Positions 24,199 through 32,650 of a DNA stretch of 41,314 nucleotides are shown here, piece by piece. This DNA is from an uncultured bacterium (GTDB lineage Bacteria > Bacillota > Clostridia > Lachnospirales > Lachnospiraceae). The notes beneath the pieces are model-generated. The model was not told where the DNA came from. It saw only the letters and a list, made by a program, of their open reading frames with translations, and ran no database searches. The stretch covers positions 1-41,314 of the forward strand of contig CAJMQE010000028.1 in the NCBI GenBank assembly GCA_905215405.1, in the 5' to 3' direction. The stretch's first letter is position 1; each line of letters starts with the position of its first letter. The translations under genes were made by a program, and so were the position numbers.

Positions 24199-26139
24199 AT
24201 GGACGAGCAATCCAGAAACCAAATATCTTCTTTAGCAGATTTATTAATCAATCTGAAAGATGAGCAGAACTACGGAATTACATTTATCTTTGATTCCAAT
24301 ACCACTACAACGCTATCTTACCAGCAATTATATACGAAAGCACTTCAGGTACTTCGAAATTTCCAAGAGGGCGGCATCGAGTCTGAAAGCGAGATCATCT
24401 TCCAGCTTGAAAATAATGAAGAATTTGTTATTTCGTTCTGGGCCTGTATTTTAGGTAGATATATACCAGTTCCACTTCCTGTATCAAAAACTCCAGAAGA
24501 CAGGAACCGTTTCACAAGCGTATGGAAAAAGCTCGATCACCCATACGTAATCGCATCTACTGAAGATACAGACTTTTTATTCAGAAATATCCCCGAGGAA
24601 AATCAGACCAGCCTGCGAGAAGAAGTTGCACTACATAAAATATCATTTCAAAAATGTGCCGTGGACCATGGTCCAGGCTCCATTCATAAAGCATCCGGTG
24701 ACAGTATGGCATTCATTCAGTTCTCTTCCGGTTCAACAGGTAAGCCAAAAGGCGTTATGCTTTCTCACAACAATCTGCTCGGACAGGTTTTTGCTATTGG
24801 AAATGCCCTGCCTCTTGCAAAAGAGTGTCGCTGTCTGACCTGGATGCCCCTTACCCACGATATGGGCCTGATTTCACATCATCTTTTCCCACTTTCTCTG
24901 GGAATTCAGCATTACATCATGGCAACGTCACTTTTTATCTCCCATCCTTTGGAATGGATGAACAATATGAGTAAATATAAAGTACATATGACCGGCTGTC
25001 CTAATTACGGCTTTAAACTTTTACTGGACAACTTAGATCCAGATACCGACTATCATTGGGATCTATCCAGTGCACGAAGTGTCTCCAACAGTGGTGAGCC
25101 TGTTAACTTTGACGTCTGTGAAGCCTTTGTCCATGCTTTGGAAAAATATGGGCTAAAGCATGTTGTCTGCATCGCTTACGGTTTAGCCGAAGCCACCCTG
25201 CTCTCCGCTTATAAAGGACGGATCTGCAGTGATGACTGTCTTTCCATCAGCAAAGACTGCATCGCGGTTGGAAATAAAGTCCAGTACGACAACGAGAATG
25301 GGATTCGGTATGCGATGCTTGGTCATTATCAGGATTTCGGTAAGTTACGAATTTGTGATGATAAGGGCGAAGCTCTTGAAGAAGATACAATTGGAACAAT
25401 ACAGATCTGCGGAAAAATGACAACAAAAGGATACTATCACGATCAGGAGAACACTGATAAATTAATTACCAGAGATCACTGGATCAATACAGGCGATCTT
25501 GGTTTCCTGCACAATGAAAAACTTGTTGTCATTGGCAGAGTCAAAGATATTGTATTTGTCAATGGTAAGAACTATTATCTGACTGATGTCGATCGTATTG
25601 CAGAAGAAGCCGACGGTGTCAGTGGCAGAGTTGCCTCCTGCTGCATTCATAACACATCCACCGATCGTGATGAAGTTGTTATATTTATACAGAACTCACT
25701 CCCATCTGATGCATTTTCAAATCTTGCAAAGGCGATCCGCATTTATGTAAGTAGCCATCTTGGACTGGAAATAAAAGAAGTTCTGCAAACTGACGCAATT
25801 CCTGTCACCGAAAGTGGGAAAATACAGCGTTTTAAACTTGCCGAGTTCTATAATAGCCTTTCACACACAGAATCAGCTGAGTCGAACAAAAATTATGTTG
25901 CTCCAGCTACGCCTCTGGAAGAAAAAGTTTGTCAGATCTGGAGTTCCGTTTTGGAATTGGACCGCATTGGAATGACCGATAATTTCTTTGAATGCGGTGG
26001 TGACTCTATGGATGCACAGGTAATCATTTCTGAAATGGAAGAACAGCTCGGAATCATTCTGGAAGGCGAAGATATCTTTGTATACCAGACTGTTTCAGAA
26101 GTGCTTGCCCATTATCAGTCCGTTTCCCAGGAATCCTAA
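24199..26139 (+). CDS. fatty-acyl-AMP-ligase-like enzyme fused to a carrier domain
   Basis: A 646-residue protein. Residues 1-560 form an ANL ligase most like fatty-acyl-AMP ligases and loading modules: SSGSTGKPKG (176-185), LTWMPLTHDMGLISHH typical of FAAL-type enzymes, AYGLAEATLL, NTGDLGFL, GRVKDIVFVNGKNYY and TESGKIQRFKL. Residues about 570-640 form a peptidyl/acyl carrier domain with phosphopantetheine site Ser603 in ECGGDSMDAQ. It can therefore activate an acid and load it onto itself in cis. RBS AAGGGGG about 8 nt upstream of ATG. It is divergent from the biosynthetic operon and lacks condensation, ketosynthase or thioesterase domains, so a separate acyltransferase must unload it; the BtrH-like proteins are candidates. 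Confidence 0.9.
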   Translation: MDEQSRNQISSLADLLINLKDEQNYGITFIFDSNTTTTLSYQQLYTKALQVLRNFQEGGIESESEIIFQLENNEEFVISFWACILGRYIPVPLPVSKTPEDRNRFTSVWKKLDHPYVIASTEDTDFLFRNIPEENQTSLREEVALHKISFQKCAVDHGPGSIHKASGDSMAFIQFSSGSTGKPKGVMLSHNNLLGQVFAIGNALPLAKECRCLTWMPLTHDMGLISHHLFPLSLGIQHYIMATSLFISHPLEWMNNMSKYKVHMTGCPNYGFKLLLDNLDPDTDYHWDLSSARSVSNSGEPVNFDVCEAFVHALEKYGLKHVVCIAYGLAEATLLSAYKGRICSDDCLSISKDCIAVGNKVQYDNENGIRYAMLGHYQDFGKLRICDDKGEALEEDTIGTIQICGKMTTKGYYHDQENTDKLITRDHWINTGDLGFLHNEKLVVIGRVKDIVFVNGKNYYLTDVDRIAEEADGVSGRVASCCIHNTSTDRDEVVIFIQNSLPSDAFSNLAKAIRIYVSSHLGLEIKEVLQTDAIPVTESGKIQRFKLAEFYNSLSHTESAESNKNYVAPATPLEEKVCQIWSSVLELDRIGMTDNFFECGGDSMDAQVIISEMEEQLGIILEGEDIFVYQTVSEVLAHYQSVSQES

Positions 26140-26204
26140 TTTTCCAGGAACCGTAATTGAATATTATTTGCATTCCATTACATGGGACTATATTTTTACA
26201 TTTA

Positions 26205-26285
26205 TATATAGTATTTTTTTGAGATTTCATATTTTTAGATCTTGTATTTTCAGATCTTATATTTTTAAGATCTTATATTTTGGTA
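26205..26285. repeat. tandem array with AGATCTTATATTTTT units
   Basis: Three copies of an AGATCT-centred unit of about 17-18 nt (TTTTTAGATCTTGTATTTTC and variants) between convergent genes. AT-rich. Confidence 0.6.
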
Positions 26286-26392
26286 AAATTAATTTCTACA
26301 AAAAGAATGCCATCTAACGAATAGTTAACTAGAAAAAGCCTGGATCCTAACTGTAATTCGCTCAGCAGATCTTCTAATCTGTTTCCGCTCAT
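26273..26392 (-). CDS. doubtful 39-residue ORF inside the convergent spacer
   Basis: A minus-strand ORF beginning MSGNRLEDLLSELQ and ending at 26273, with a plausible amphipathic start but no clear Shine-Dalgarno. It overlaps both the AGATCT array and the inverted-repeat element. It could be a remnant of a coding region or chance. Only its composition argues for coding. Confidence 0.15.
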   Translation of the reverse strand: MSGNRLEDLLSELQLGSRLFLVNYSLDGILFVEINFTKI

Positions 26393-26436
26393 CAATTTTT
26401 GATAAATCAAATTACAGTTGTTCCAAACTTTTTCTA
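26330..26436. repeat. 107-bp imperfect inverted-repeat element (MITE-like or bidirectional terminator)
   Basis: About 28-bp imperfect terminal inverted repeats: TAGAAAAAG (26330-26338) pairs with CTTTTTCTA (26428-26436), and AACTGTAATT (26349-26358) with AATTACAGTT (26410-26419), with TGGA/TCCA between. Two small internal hairpins (CAGAT/ATCTG and ATCAA/TTGAT) fill the centre. TA lies at both ends. It may be a MITE, a structured RNA or a two-way terminator for the converging ligase and yigZ genes. Confidence 0.55.
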
Positions 26437-26553
26437 TTTTATTTCATATGACCGTTCATAGTTGACACTGTCATCAGATATTATCATTCTCATATTACGA
26501 ATCTATAATAAAAGCATGACATTATACTGCTACTACTCACCATTTACAGTTTC

Positions 26554-27192
26554 TTATTCTTCTATCTTTTTCAAAATGTATTCCTGCTTCGTTTTTTCAA
26601 ATCTTGCTGTCGCTGAAGTTGCTTCTATTACTTTCTTTTCCAGCTGATCCACTTTTTCATTTTCTACAATGAGGATCATCTTTACCTTGTCCGTATATTC
26701 TGTATCTTCTACCTGGATTTCCATCTGTCCTGCAATATACTGAATTTTTCCAAGGCCGTTATAATCTGTTGTAATTTCTACTTGCTGTGCAGAAATTCGC
26801 TCTGCGATCACCGCATTTTTTATGCACTCATTTGCTGCTCCCTGATAAGCTCTTACCAGCCCTCCTGTTCCAAGAAGGGTTCCTCCAAAATATCTGGTCA
26901 CAATTACGAGACAGTTATGAATGCCCTTACCAGTAATCACTTCAAGAATCGGTTTTCCCGCTGTTCCTGATGGTTCTCCATCATCACTACAACGAACCAC
27001 CTCATCTTTATCTCCAATCACATATGCAAAGCAGTTATGTCTGGCATCCCAGTATTTTTTTCTGGTCGCATTCAGTATTTCCGTTACCTGTTCTTCATTT
27101 TCCACCTTATAGATCGTAGAAATAAATCTGGATTTTTTTTCTACGATTTCTCCATCTCCCTGCTGATGAACAATCTTAAATGCTTCTGCCAT
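26554..27192 (-). CDS. yigZ: YigZ/IMPACT family protein
   Basis: A 212-residue member of the UPF0029/IMPACT family. The N-terminal domain (about 1-125) shows the family signatures KKSRFIS, HNCFAYVIG, DDGEPSGTAGKPILEV and VTRYFGGTLLGTGGLVRAY. The C-terminal ferredoxin-like DUF1949 domain follows (about 135-205). Eukaryotic IMPACT tunes Gcn2, but the bacterial role is not settled; ribosome or nucleic-acid-linked functions have been proposed. The start is the ATG at 27192, 7 nt after AGGAGG; a longer frame to 27222 has no RBS. It is monocistronic, converging on the ligase-carrier gene and divergent from the penicillin-binding protein. Confidence 0.93.
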   Translation of the reverse strand: MAEAFKIVHQQGDGEIVEKKSRFISTIYKVENEEQVTEILNATRKKYWDARHNCFAYVIGDKDEVVRCSDDGEPSGTAGKPILEVITGKGIHNCLVIVTRYFGGTLLGTGGLVRAYQGAANECIKNAVIAERISAQQVEITTDYNGLGKIQYIAGQMEIQVEDTEYTDKVKMILIVENEKVDQLEKKVIEATSATARFEKTKQEYILKKIEE

Positions 27193-27239
27193 TATAATTC
27201 CTCCTGTACTCATTTCTTCCAAATGGTCGAAATGTATCC

Positions 27240-27370
27240 GTTCTCGTATTTATTCATATCTATTAAAATCAATCTGCATCTATTGATGTCAATTTATCCA
27301 TGTCTATTTATCAGTATCTATTAATCATTATTTGCATCCATTTTTACCTGTATCTATTCGTATCTGCTAC
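27240..27370. repeat. degenerate TATCTATT-type array
   Basis: About ten degenerate 11-12-nt units around TATCTATT(A/C)AT in the yigZ-PBP divergent spacer, upstream of yigZ. It resembles the 12-nt array at 14515-14828 in composition. Confidence 0.55.
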
Positions 27371-27511
27371 TATCCCTGTTCAGACAGACGATCTGACACA
27401 GACTTACCTGCCATTGTTTTCGTTGGTTATTTTCTTTCATTATGAACATTTCTACACATAAAAAAACTTGTATCCAGTATATCACACAGCCCCTGTATAA
27501 GTCATTTATAT

Positions 27512-27540
27512 TTGTCAAAAATATACATGTATGATATAAT
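27512..27540 (+). promoter_or_regulatory. sigma-A promoter of the penicillin-binding protein gene
   Basis: TTGTCA (27512-27517), 17-nt spacer, TATAAT (27535-27540). The expected transcription start is near 27547, at the foot of the hairpin described next. Confidence 0.8.
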
Positions 27541-27547
27541 AATCGCT

Positions 27548-27596
27548 AAGAAGCGCCTGTTTTTCGGCGGTTTTCCGCACAGGACACATGCTTCTT
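27548..27596 (+). promoter_or_regulatory. 5'-UTR stem-loop of the PBP mRNA
   Basis: AAGAAGC (27548-27554) pairs with GCTTCTT (27590-27596); inside it CCTGT/ACAGG and GCGG/CCGC pair around a TTTT loop. It begins at the predicted first nucleotides of the mRNA and ends about 7 nt before AAGGAGG. Likely a stabilising 5' hairpin or a translation control element. Confidence 0.55.
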
Positions 27597-27615
27597 TATT
27601 AAGGAGGATTTACCT

Positions 27616-30345
27616 ATGAATTATGGCAAAACAGGAGTGATACAGAAGAAAAAGCTCCTCAACTCTGCCAGTAAGAAAATCGGCACAAAAGCCGGTGTAA
27701 CAATATTTAAGCTAGCTCTTATTCTGGTTGTTACTCTTATTGTTGCAGGTTCATGTGTTGTACTGGGTATGGTCAAAGGTGTTATCGACTCTTCACCAGA
27801 GATAACAGCGATCGATGTTACCCCGTCAGGATATGCCACAAAAGTTTACGATAATAACGGGGATGAAATCCAAACTCTGGTAGCCTCAGGTTCTAACAGA
27901 GTTTCAAAAAGTATAGATGAGATCCCCCTCGAACTACAACATGCATTTGTTGCAATTGAGGACGAGCGTTTCTATGAGCACAACGGAATCGATGTAAAAG
28001 GTATTTTCCGAGCCGCTGCCATCGCTCTTAAGAACAGAGATCTGTCACAGGGTGCAAGTACCATTACCCAGCAGCTTCTCAAAAATAACGTATTTAATGC
28101 ATTTAATGAAAGTACTGCAGAAAAAGTAAAACGAAAGATCCAGGAGCAGTATCTTGCGATCAAACTTGAGACGACCATGAGCAAGGATGAAATTCTTGAA
28201 AATTATCTGAATTCCATCAATCTCGGCAATGGTTATCTTGGGGTGCAAGCTGCAGCACAGGGATATTTTGATAAAGATGTATCTGAACTCACTTTATCTG
28301 AATGTGCTGTTATTGCTTCCATCACACAGAATCCATCTAACCTGAATCCAGTCAAATACCCGGAAAAGAACCAAGCGAGACAACAGCAGGTCCTTTCCAA
28401 TATGCTCACACAGGGATATATCACGCAGGATGAATACGATGAAGCTATCAGTGATGATGTATATTCCAGAATTCAGGATTTACATAACGATACTGATTCT
28501 TCTGCTTACTCTTACTTTGTGGACGAGCTGATCGAACAGCTGACACAGGATCTGATGGATCAGAAGGGATATACCGAAACACAGGCAACGAACCTCATTT
28601 ACAAGGGCGGTCTTTCCGTATATTCTACTCAGGATACACAGATGCAGACAATCGCAGACAGTGTCATCAATGATCCTTCCTGGTATCCAAGCAAGACTGA
28701 GTTCTCCATCTCCTATGCACTTTCTGTACAGGATGCAGATGGTAAGATTACTAATTATTCACACCAGACTCTTCAGAAATATTTCCAGACAGTTGGAGGA
28801 ATTGCTAATTTCAGTCTGAATTTTACAGATGAAAATCTTGCAAGGTCATATGTAGAACAGTACAAAGAGGCCATGGTCGGTGAAACCGATAAAGTAATTG
28901 GCGAAAATCTTTCGTTCACGGTTCAGCCACAGCTTTCCTTCACATTGATGGATCAGCATACCGGCTATGTCAAAGTCATTACCGGCGGACGTGGTGAAAA
29001 GAATGGAAGCCGAACCTTAAATCGTGCTACTTCCACTCCAAGGCAGCCAGGTTCTGCAATCAAACCACTGGCTGTATATGGACCAGCACTTGATACCGGT
29101 GCTATCACGCTTGCAACCGCTATCGACGATGCACCTTACTACTATTCAGGTTCCCAAGCACAGCTTGTAACCAACTTCTCCAAGAATTACCTTGGACTGA
29201 TGACTGCAAGACATGCGATTGAGATTTCTGAAAATGTTCCTGCTGTTAAGATCCTGACTCTGATCACACCTCAGGTCGGCTTTAACTATTTATTAAAATT
29301 CGGTATCAGCACCCTGGTATCTGCCAAAGATGCCATTAACGGTTCCCACGATGTTGTACAGTCACTTGCACTTGGTGGTATGACCAAAGGTGTTACAAAT
29401 ATCGATATGACAGCTGCTTTTGCAGCGATTGCTAACCAGGGCACTTATACAAAACCTGTTTATTACACACAGGTATACGATCACGATGGAAATTTGATCA
29501 TTGACCATACGACATCAGAAACACATCAGGTATTAAAGAAAACAACTGCATGGTTACTGACAAATGCAATGGAAGGTGTTGTAAACAGTGGTACTGCCAC
29601 ACTTGCCAAGTTATCCAATCAGCCTGTTGCAGGTAAAACTGGTACAACTAACTCCGAAGGAGATAAATGGTTCTGTGCCTATACACCTTATTACACAGCT
29701 TCGATCTGGCTTGGATATGATGATAATAGTACCTTGTCTTCCAGCATTAAACATGTTGCAATCTGGCAGGCGATTATGAGTAAGATTCATTCCGGTCTGC
29801 AGACCCAGACATTTACACAGCCAGACGGTATTGTCCAGCTTCAGGTATGTTCACAGTCTGGTAAACTGGCCGTGGAAGGTCTCTGCGATCACGATCCTCG
29901 TGGAAGCCAGGTCGTAACAGAATATTTCTCAGAAGATAACCAGCCAACAGAAACCTGTGATGCTCATATTAAACTGACAATCTGTAATGATACAGGCATG
30001 ATCGCATCACCAGAGTGCACCAATACTACAGAACGAATATTTGTAAAGAAATCCGCTTCTACAAATACACTGAGCGGAGATAATTATACGGTAGAAGATT
30101 CTGACTACACTGTAACAGATGAATTTTTAAGTCAGATCTGTAATCATCAGCATAACAACACGGTCACACTACCGACAATTGATGACTCCAGTACGCAGTC
30201 ACAGACCAACGGTACAACGACCAATACAACGCCTGGTACAACAACGCCATCGCAGGCACAATCACAGGCACAGCCAAGCGAAGAACCCGTAACAAGCAGC
30301 CCTGGTACTGGTACCAGCACCAATTCACCTGCGGTAACACCATAA
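27616..30345 (+). CDS. class A penicillin-binding protein (PBP1A-type)
   Basis: A 909-residue bifunctional peptidoglycan synthase. One membrane anchor (about 31-57) precedes the GT51 glycosyltransferase domain, with catalytic Glu115 in AIEDERFYEHNGID and QGASTITQQLLKN at 145-157. The transpeptidase domain has Ser480 in PGSAIK, SEN near 535 and KTG at 674-676. A Thr/Ser/Gln/Pro-rich tail (about 855-909) follows and probably spans the cell wall. It polymerises and cross-links lipid II outside the membrane. RBS AAGGAGG. It has its own promoter and terminator and is monocistronic. The unusually regular low-complexity tail could vary between strains. Confidence 0.96.
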   Translation: MNYGKTGVIQKKKLLNSASKKIGTKAGVTIFKLALILVVTLIVAGSCVVLGMVKGVIDSSPEITAIDVTPSGYATKVYDNNGDEIQTLVASGSNRVSKSIDEIPLELQHAFVAIEDERFYEHNGIDVKGIFRAAAIALKNRDLSQGASTITQQLLKNNVFNAFNESTAEKVKRKIQEQYLAIKLETTMSKDEILENYLNSINLGNGYLGVQAAAQGYFDKDVSELTLSECAVIASITQNPSNLNPVKYPEKNQARQQQVLSNMLTQGYITQDEYDEAISDDVYSRIQDLHNDTDSSAYSYFVDELIEQLTQDLMDQKGYTETQATNLIYKGGLSVYSTQDTQMQTIADSVINDPSWYPSKTEFSISYALSVQDADGKITNYSHQTLQKYFQTVGGIANFSLNFTDENLARSYVEQYKEAMVGETDKVIGENLSFTVQPQLSFTLMDQHTGYVKVITGGRGEKNGSRTLNRATSTPRQPGSAIKPLAVYGPALDTGAITLATAIDDAPYYYSGSQAQLVTNFSKNYLGLMTARHAIEISENVPAVKILTLITPQVGFNYLLKFGISTLVSAKDAINGSHDVVQSLALGGMTKGVTNIDMTAAFAAIANQGTYTKPVYYTQVYDHDGNLIIDHTTSETHQVLKKTTAWLLTNAMEGVVNSGTATLAKLSNQPVAGKTGTTNSEGDKWFCAYTPYYTASIWLGYDDNSTLSSSIKHVAIWQAIMSKIHSGLQTQTFTQPDGIVQLQVCSQSGKLAVEGLCDHDPRGSQVVTEYFSEDNQPTETCDAHIKLTICNDTGMIASPECTNTTERIFVKKSASTNTLSGDNYTVEDSDYTVTDEFLSQICNHQHNNTVTLPTIDDSSTQSQTNGTTTNTTPGTTTPSQAQSQAQPSEEPVTSSPGTGTSTNSPAVTP

Positions 30346-30443
30346 ACGGGATGTTGTAAATGCTATAACTAATATAAAATATAAGACCTTAACATATATA
30401 AACGTATATTGAACCTTATATAAGCAAAAATGATAAGAATATA

Positions 30444-30486
30444 AAATGACAGGCTCCTGGATTATCCGGGCCTGTCATTTTTATTG
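30444..30486 (+). terminator. rho-independent terminator of the PBP gene
   Basis: Perfect 11-bp stem AAATGACAGGC/GCCTGTCATTT (30444-30454 and 30470-30480) followed by TTTATT, about 100 nt past the stop. Confidence 0.88.
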
Positions 30487-30499
30487 AATAAAAGTTGCT

Positions 30500-30590
30500 T
30501 TTACAAAATCATAATTCATTATTTAAAACAATTCATTTATTATTTATAACATTTAGTTCATTATTTATAACAAATAGTTTATTATTGCAT
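30500..30590. repeat. TTATTTATAACA-type short array
   Basis: About three degenerate copies of a unit near TTCATTATTTATAACAAAT just past the spoVAE stop codon. AT-rich. Confidence 0.5.
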
Positions 30591-30604
30591 TTCTGCCATT
30601 TTTA

Positions 30605-30961
30605 CTATTTTTTCATCTTTGGATTAAATATCAATGATGCCAGATAGCCGAAGATCAATGCGCCAGAAACGCCGACTGCACTAGATGTAAATCCACCCTT
30701 GAACAATCCTAACACGCCTGCCTCTTCGATCGCTTTCTTCATTCCTTTCCAGAGAAGATTTCCAAAACCAGTCAGTGGAACCGTTGCTCCTGCGCCACCA
30801 AATTCAGCAAATGGCTCATAGATTCCAAGTGCTCCAAGTACTACACCAGTGCAGACAAGCAACACCATAATTCTGCCTGGCATCAGCTTTGTCTTTTCCA
30901 TCAGTATCTGAACAGCCACACAGATCAGACCACCTACAATAAATGCTTTTAAATATACCAT
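30605..30961 (-). CDS. spoVAE: stage V sporulation protein AE (SpoVAE/SpoVAEb)
   Basis: A 118-residue inner-membrane protein with four hydrophobic segments and the family motif GAGATVPLTGFGNLLWKG. The SpoVA complex moves Ca2+-dipicolinic acid into the forespore during sporulation and out at germination. This is the short SpoVAEb form; it is homologous to the membrane part of SpoVAC. It lies 24 nt after spoVAD and is the last gene of the spoVA group here. No spoVAEa or spoVAF follows; the next gene downstream is the oppositely oriented PBP. ATG with AGGAG upstream. In other sporulators it is sigma-G controlled. Confidence 0.93.
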   Translation of the reverse strand: MVYLKAFIVGGLICVAVQILMEKTKLMPGRIMVLLVCTGVVLGALGIYEPFAEFGGAGATVPLTGFGNLLWKGMKKAIEEAGVLGLFKGGFTSSAVGVSGALIFGYLASLIFNPKMKK

Positions 30962-30985
30962 AGTCTCCTGAACTCCTTTCCTGCT

Positions 30986-31996
30986 CTAACAGCTTTCAAA
31001 TATAACCCCATGTGCAATACCCGGAACGCTTTTTCCTTCGTTGTAGCTGACTGTAGATAATAATGCACCTGTAGGAAGAAATAAGACTCGTTTCCATTTC
31101 TTATCAATAATATTATCTATTATATAAGAACAAAGCGTAACTGCAGAACATCCGCATCCACTACCACCTGCATGCGTATCCTGCTCTTCCTGGTTAAATA
31201 TCTCGATGCCACAATCCGTATGACGGGATGAGATATCATACCCCTTATCATTTAACAGATCAATTAAGATCCTTTTTCCGATTGTACCAAGATCGCCAGT
31301 GATAATCATATCATAATAGGTCTCATCTACCTGAAAATCGCAGAAGTTCTGATAGATCAGATCTGCTGCAGCTGGTGCCATTGCCGCACCCATATTCATA
31401 GAATCCTTGATGCCGTAATCTATTATTTTACCTGTTGTAATACCTGCAATTCTGACACTCGATGGCTGATTGCTTACAATCACTGCTCCACATCCCGTAA
31501 CCGTCCAGGTTGTGGAAAGAGGTCTCTGATTTCCATATTCCAGTGGAAAACGGAATTGTTTCTCTGCACTTGCGAAATGACTGGACGCTAGTGCAATGAC
31601 ATTATCTGCATAGCCAGCATTTACTGTCATCGCTCCAAGTGCAATGGATTCGCCCATCGTTGAACATGCTCCATACAGCCCGAACAAAGGAATTTCGTAA
31701 TCCATAATACCAAATGACGTTGCTATCAGCTGTCCCAGAAGATCACCTGCAAAGATATAACGTATATCCTCTTTGCTGCATTTGGATTTCTCCAGAACCA
31801 GCTCAACGGTCTGCCGTTGCATTTCACTTTCTGCTTCTTCCCAGGACTTCATACCGAACATATCATCGTTACTGATTACATCAATTCTTTTACCGAGAGG
31901 TCCCTGACCTTCCTTAATACCAGCTATACTGGCACGGCTTATGATATAGGGAGGATTTTCAAAACAAATACTCTGTTTACCCCGTTTCTGATCCAT
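30986..31996 (-). CDS. spoVAD: stage V sporulation protein AD (SpoVAD)
   Basis: A 336-residue thiolase-fold protein, matching the usual SpoVAD length of about 338. SpoVAD binds dipicolinic acid and works with SpoVAC and SpoVAE at the spore inner membrane. Visible: YGACSTMGESIALGAM, where the thiolase-type Cys sits, and GGSGCGCSAVTLCSYI near the C-terminus. The ATG at 31996 has AAGGA about 8 nt upstream; a longer frame to 32077 has no RBS and is not family-like. It is separated from spoVAC by 654 nt holding a tandem array and a candidate structured RNA, unlike the tight Bacillus arrangement, so it may need its own promoter. Confidence 0.95.
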   Translation of the reverse strand: MDQKRGKQSICFENPPYIISRASIAGIKEGQGPLGKRIDVISNDDMFGMKSWEEAESEMQRQTVELVLEKSKCSKEDIRYIFAGDLLGQLIATSFGIMDYEIPLFGLYGACSTMGESIALGAMTVNAGYADNVIALASSHFASAEKQFRFPLEYGNQRPLSTTWTVTGCGAVIVSNQPSSVRIAGITTGKIIDYGIKDSMNMGAAMAPAAADLIYQNFCDFQVDETYYDMIITGDLGTIGKRILIDLLNDKGYDISSRHTDCGIEIFNQEEQDTHAGGSGCGCSAVTLCSYIIDNIIDKKWKRVLFLPTGALLSTVSYNEGKSVPGIAHGVIFESC

Positions 31997-32175
31997 ACTC
32001 ATTTTCCTTTCTATTTTCATTCCCTGCGATTTTAACCCAGAATACATTTGATATATGCTCAACTGACAAGTACACAACTTTGGGTACCTTTTAAATAGTT
32101 CTTCTGCTACCGTAAGGAACTTTTAATTATCTGATAGAAATAGTATCTGCATTTCTCTACCTGCTATTCGTACCG

Positions 32176-32294
32176 TATAAAAAAAGAATCCGTTCTGCCA
32201 CCGCTTTCAAGAAATGCTGCCCCAGTACTCCTGCACTTGTACCAGTTCCACCTCTTAACAGCCGTAAACAACTAACAGATTCTTTTCTTTCTTT
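32176..32294 (-). ncRNA. candidate structured RNA with terminator-like closing stem
   Basis: On the minus strand the sequence opens with AAAAGAATCTGTT and closes with AACGGATTCTTTT followed by further Ts, giving an unbroken 13-bp stem (one G-U pair) and a U-tract. Inside, CTGGTAC/GTACTGG, GCTGT/GCAGC and TTTC/GAAA can pair, giving a branched fold about 110 nt long. A weak TTGGAT, 16 nt, TAGAGT promoter lies upstream. No family is recognised. It sits between spoVAC and spoVAD; GC content is higher than in the surrounding spacer. Confidence 0.45.
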
Positions 32295-32399
32295 TTTCCC
32301 ATTAACTCTAGCTAATCATCTTTATGATCCAAACTTTTTTTCTTGTTTGATCAATTAAAGATCTCATTTCAAAACTTATTTTCTTTCATTTTGCTAACT

Positions 32400-32612
32400 T
32401 TTTCTATCGTTTTTACTTATCTTTTCACTTATCATTTTAGACTATCTTTTCACTATGATTTTAACTTAGTGTTGTTACTTAAAATTTTTGCGTATCTTTT
32501 TTATGACTTTTGCTTATCTTTTTACTTATCTTTTTACTTATCTTTTAACTTATCTTTTAACTTATCTTTTAACTTATCTTTTCACTTATCATTTCTGTCT
32601 ATCTTTTCATTT
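32400..32612. repeat. tandem array, 12-nt CTTATCTTTTAA unit
   Basis: About ten copies of a 12-nt unit CTTATCTTTTAA (variants CTTATCTTTTTA and CTTATCTTTTCA), the best conserved from 32515 to 32590. It lies just past the spoVAC stop codon. Open plus-strand frames here have a 4-residue period and are not genes. Confidence 0.85.
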
Positions 32613-32650
32613 TTCCTAATCGTTTTTATCTGCTCCACTTGCTCGTCACA

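Noticed and set aside
14833..26139. CRISPR array or toxin-antitoxin system in the spacers
   Set aside because: The tandem repeats have no unique spacers between units and no cas genes lie nearby; no toxin-antitoxin pair is recognisable.
32176..32294. Part of a 5S rRNA or a decayed coding remnant
   Set aside because: Short 5S-like words (GTTAAG, GGTAC, CTGGG) occur in order but spacing and helices do not fit 5S rRNA. A frame with a protein-like look has no start codon, so the stem-closed RNA explanation is preferred.
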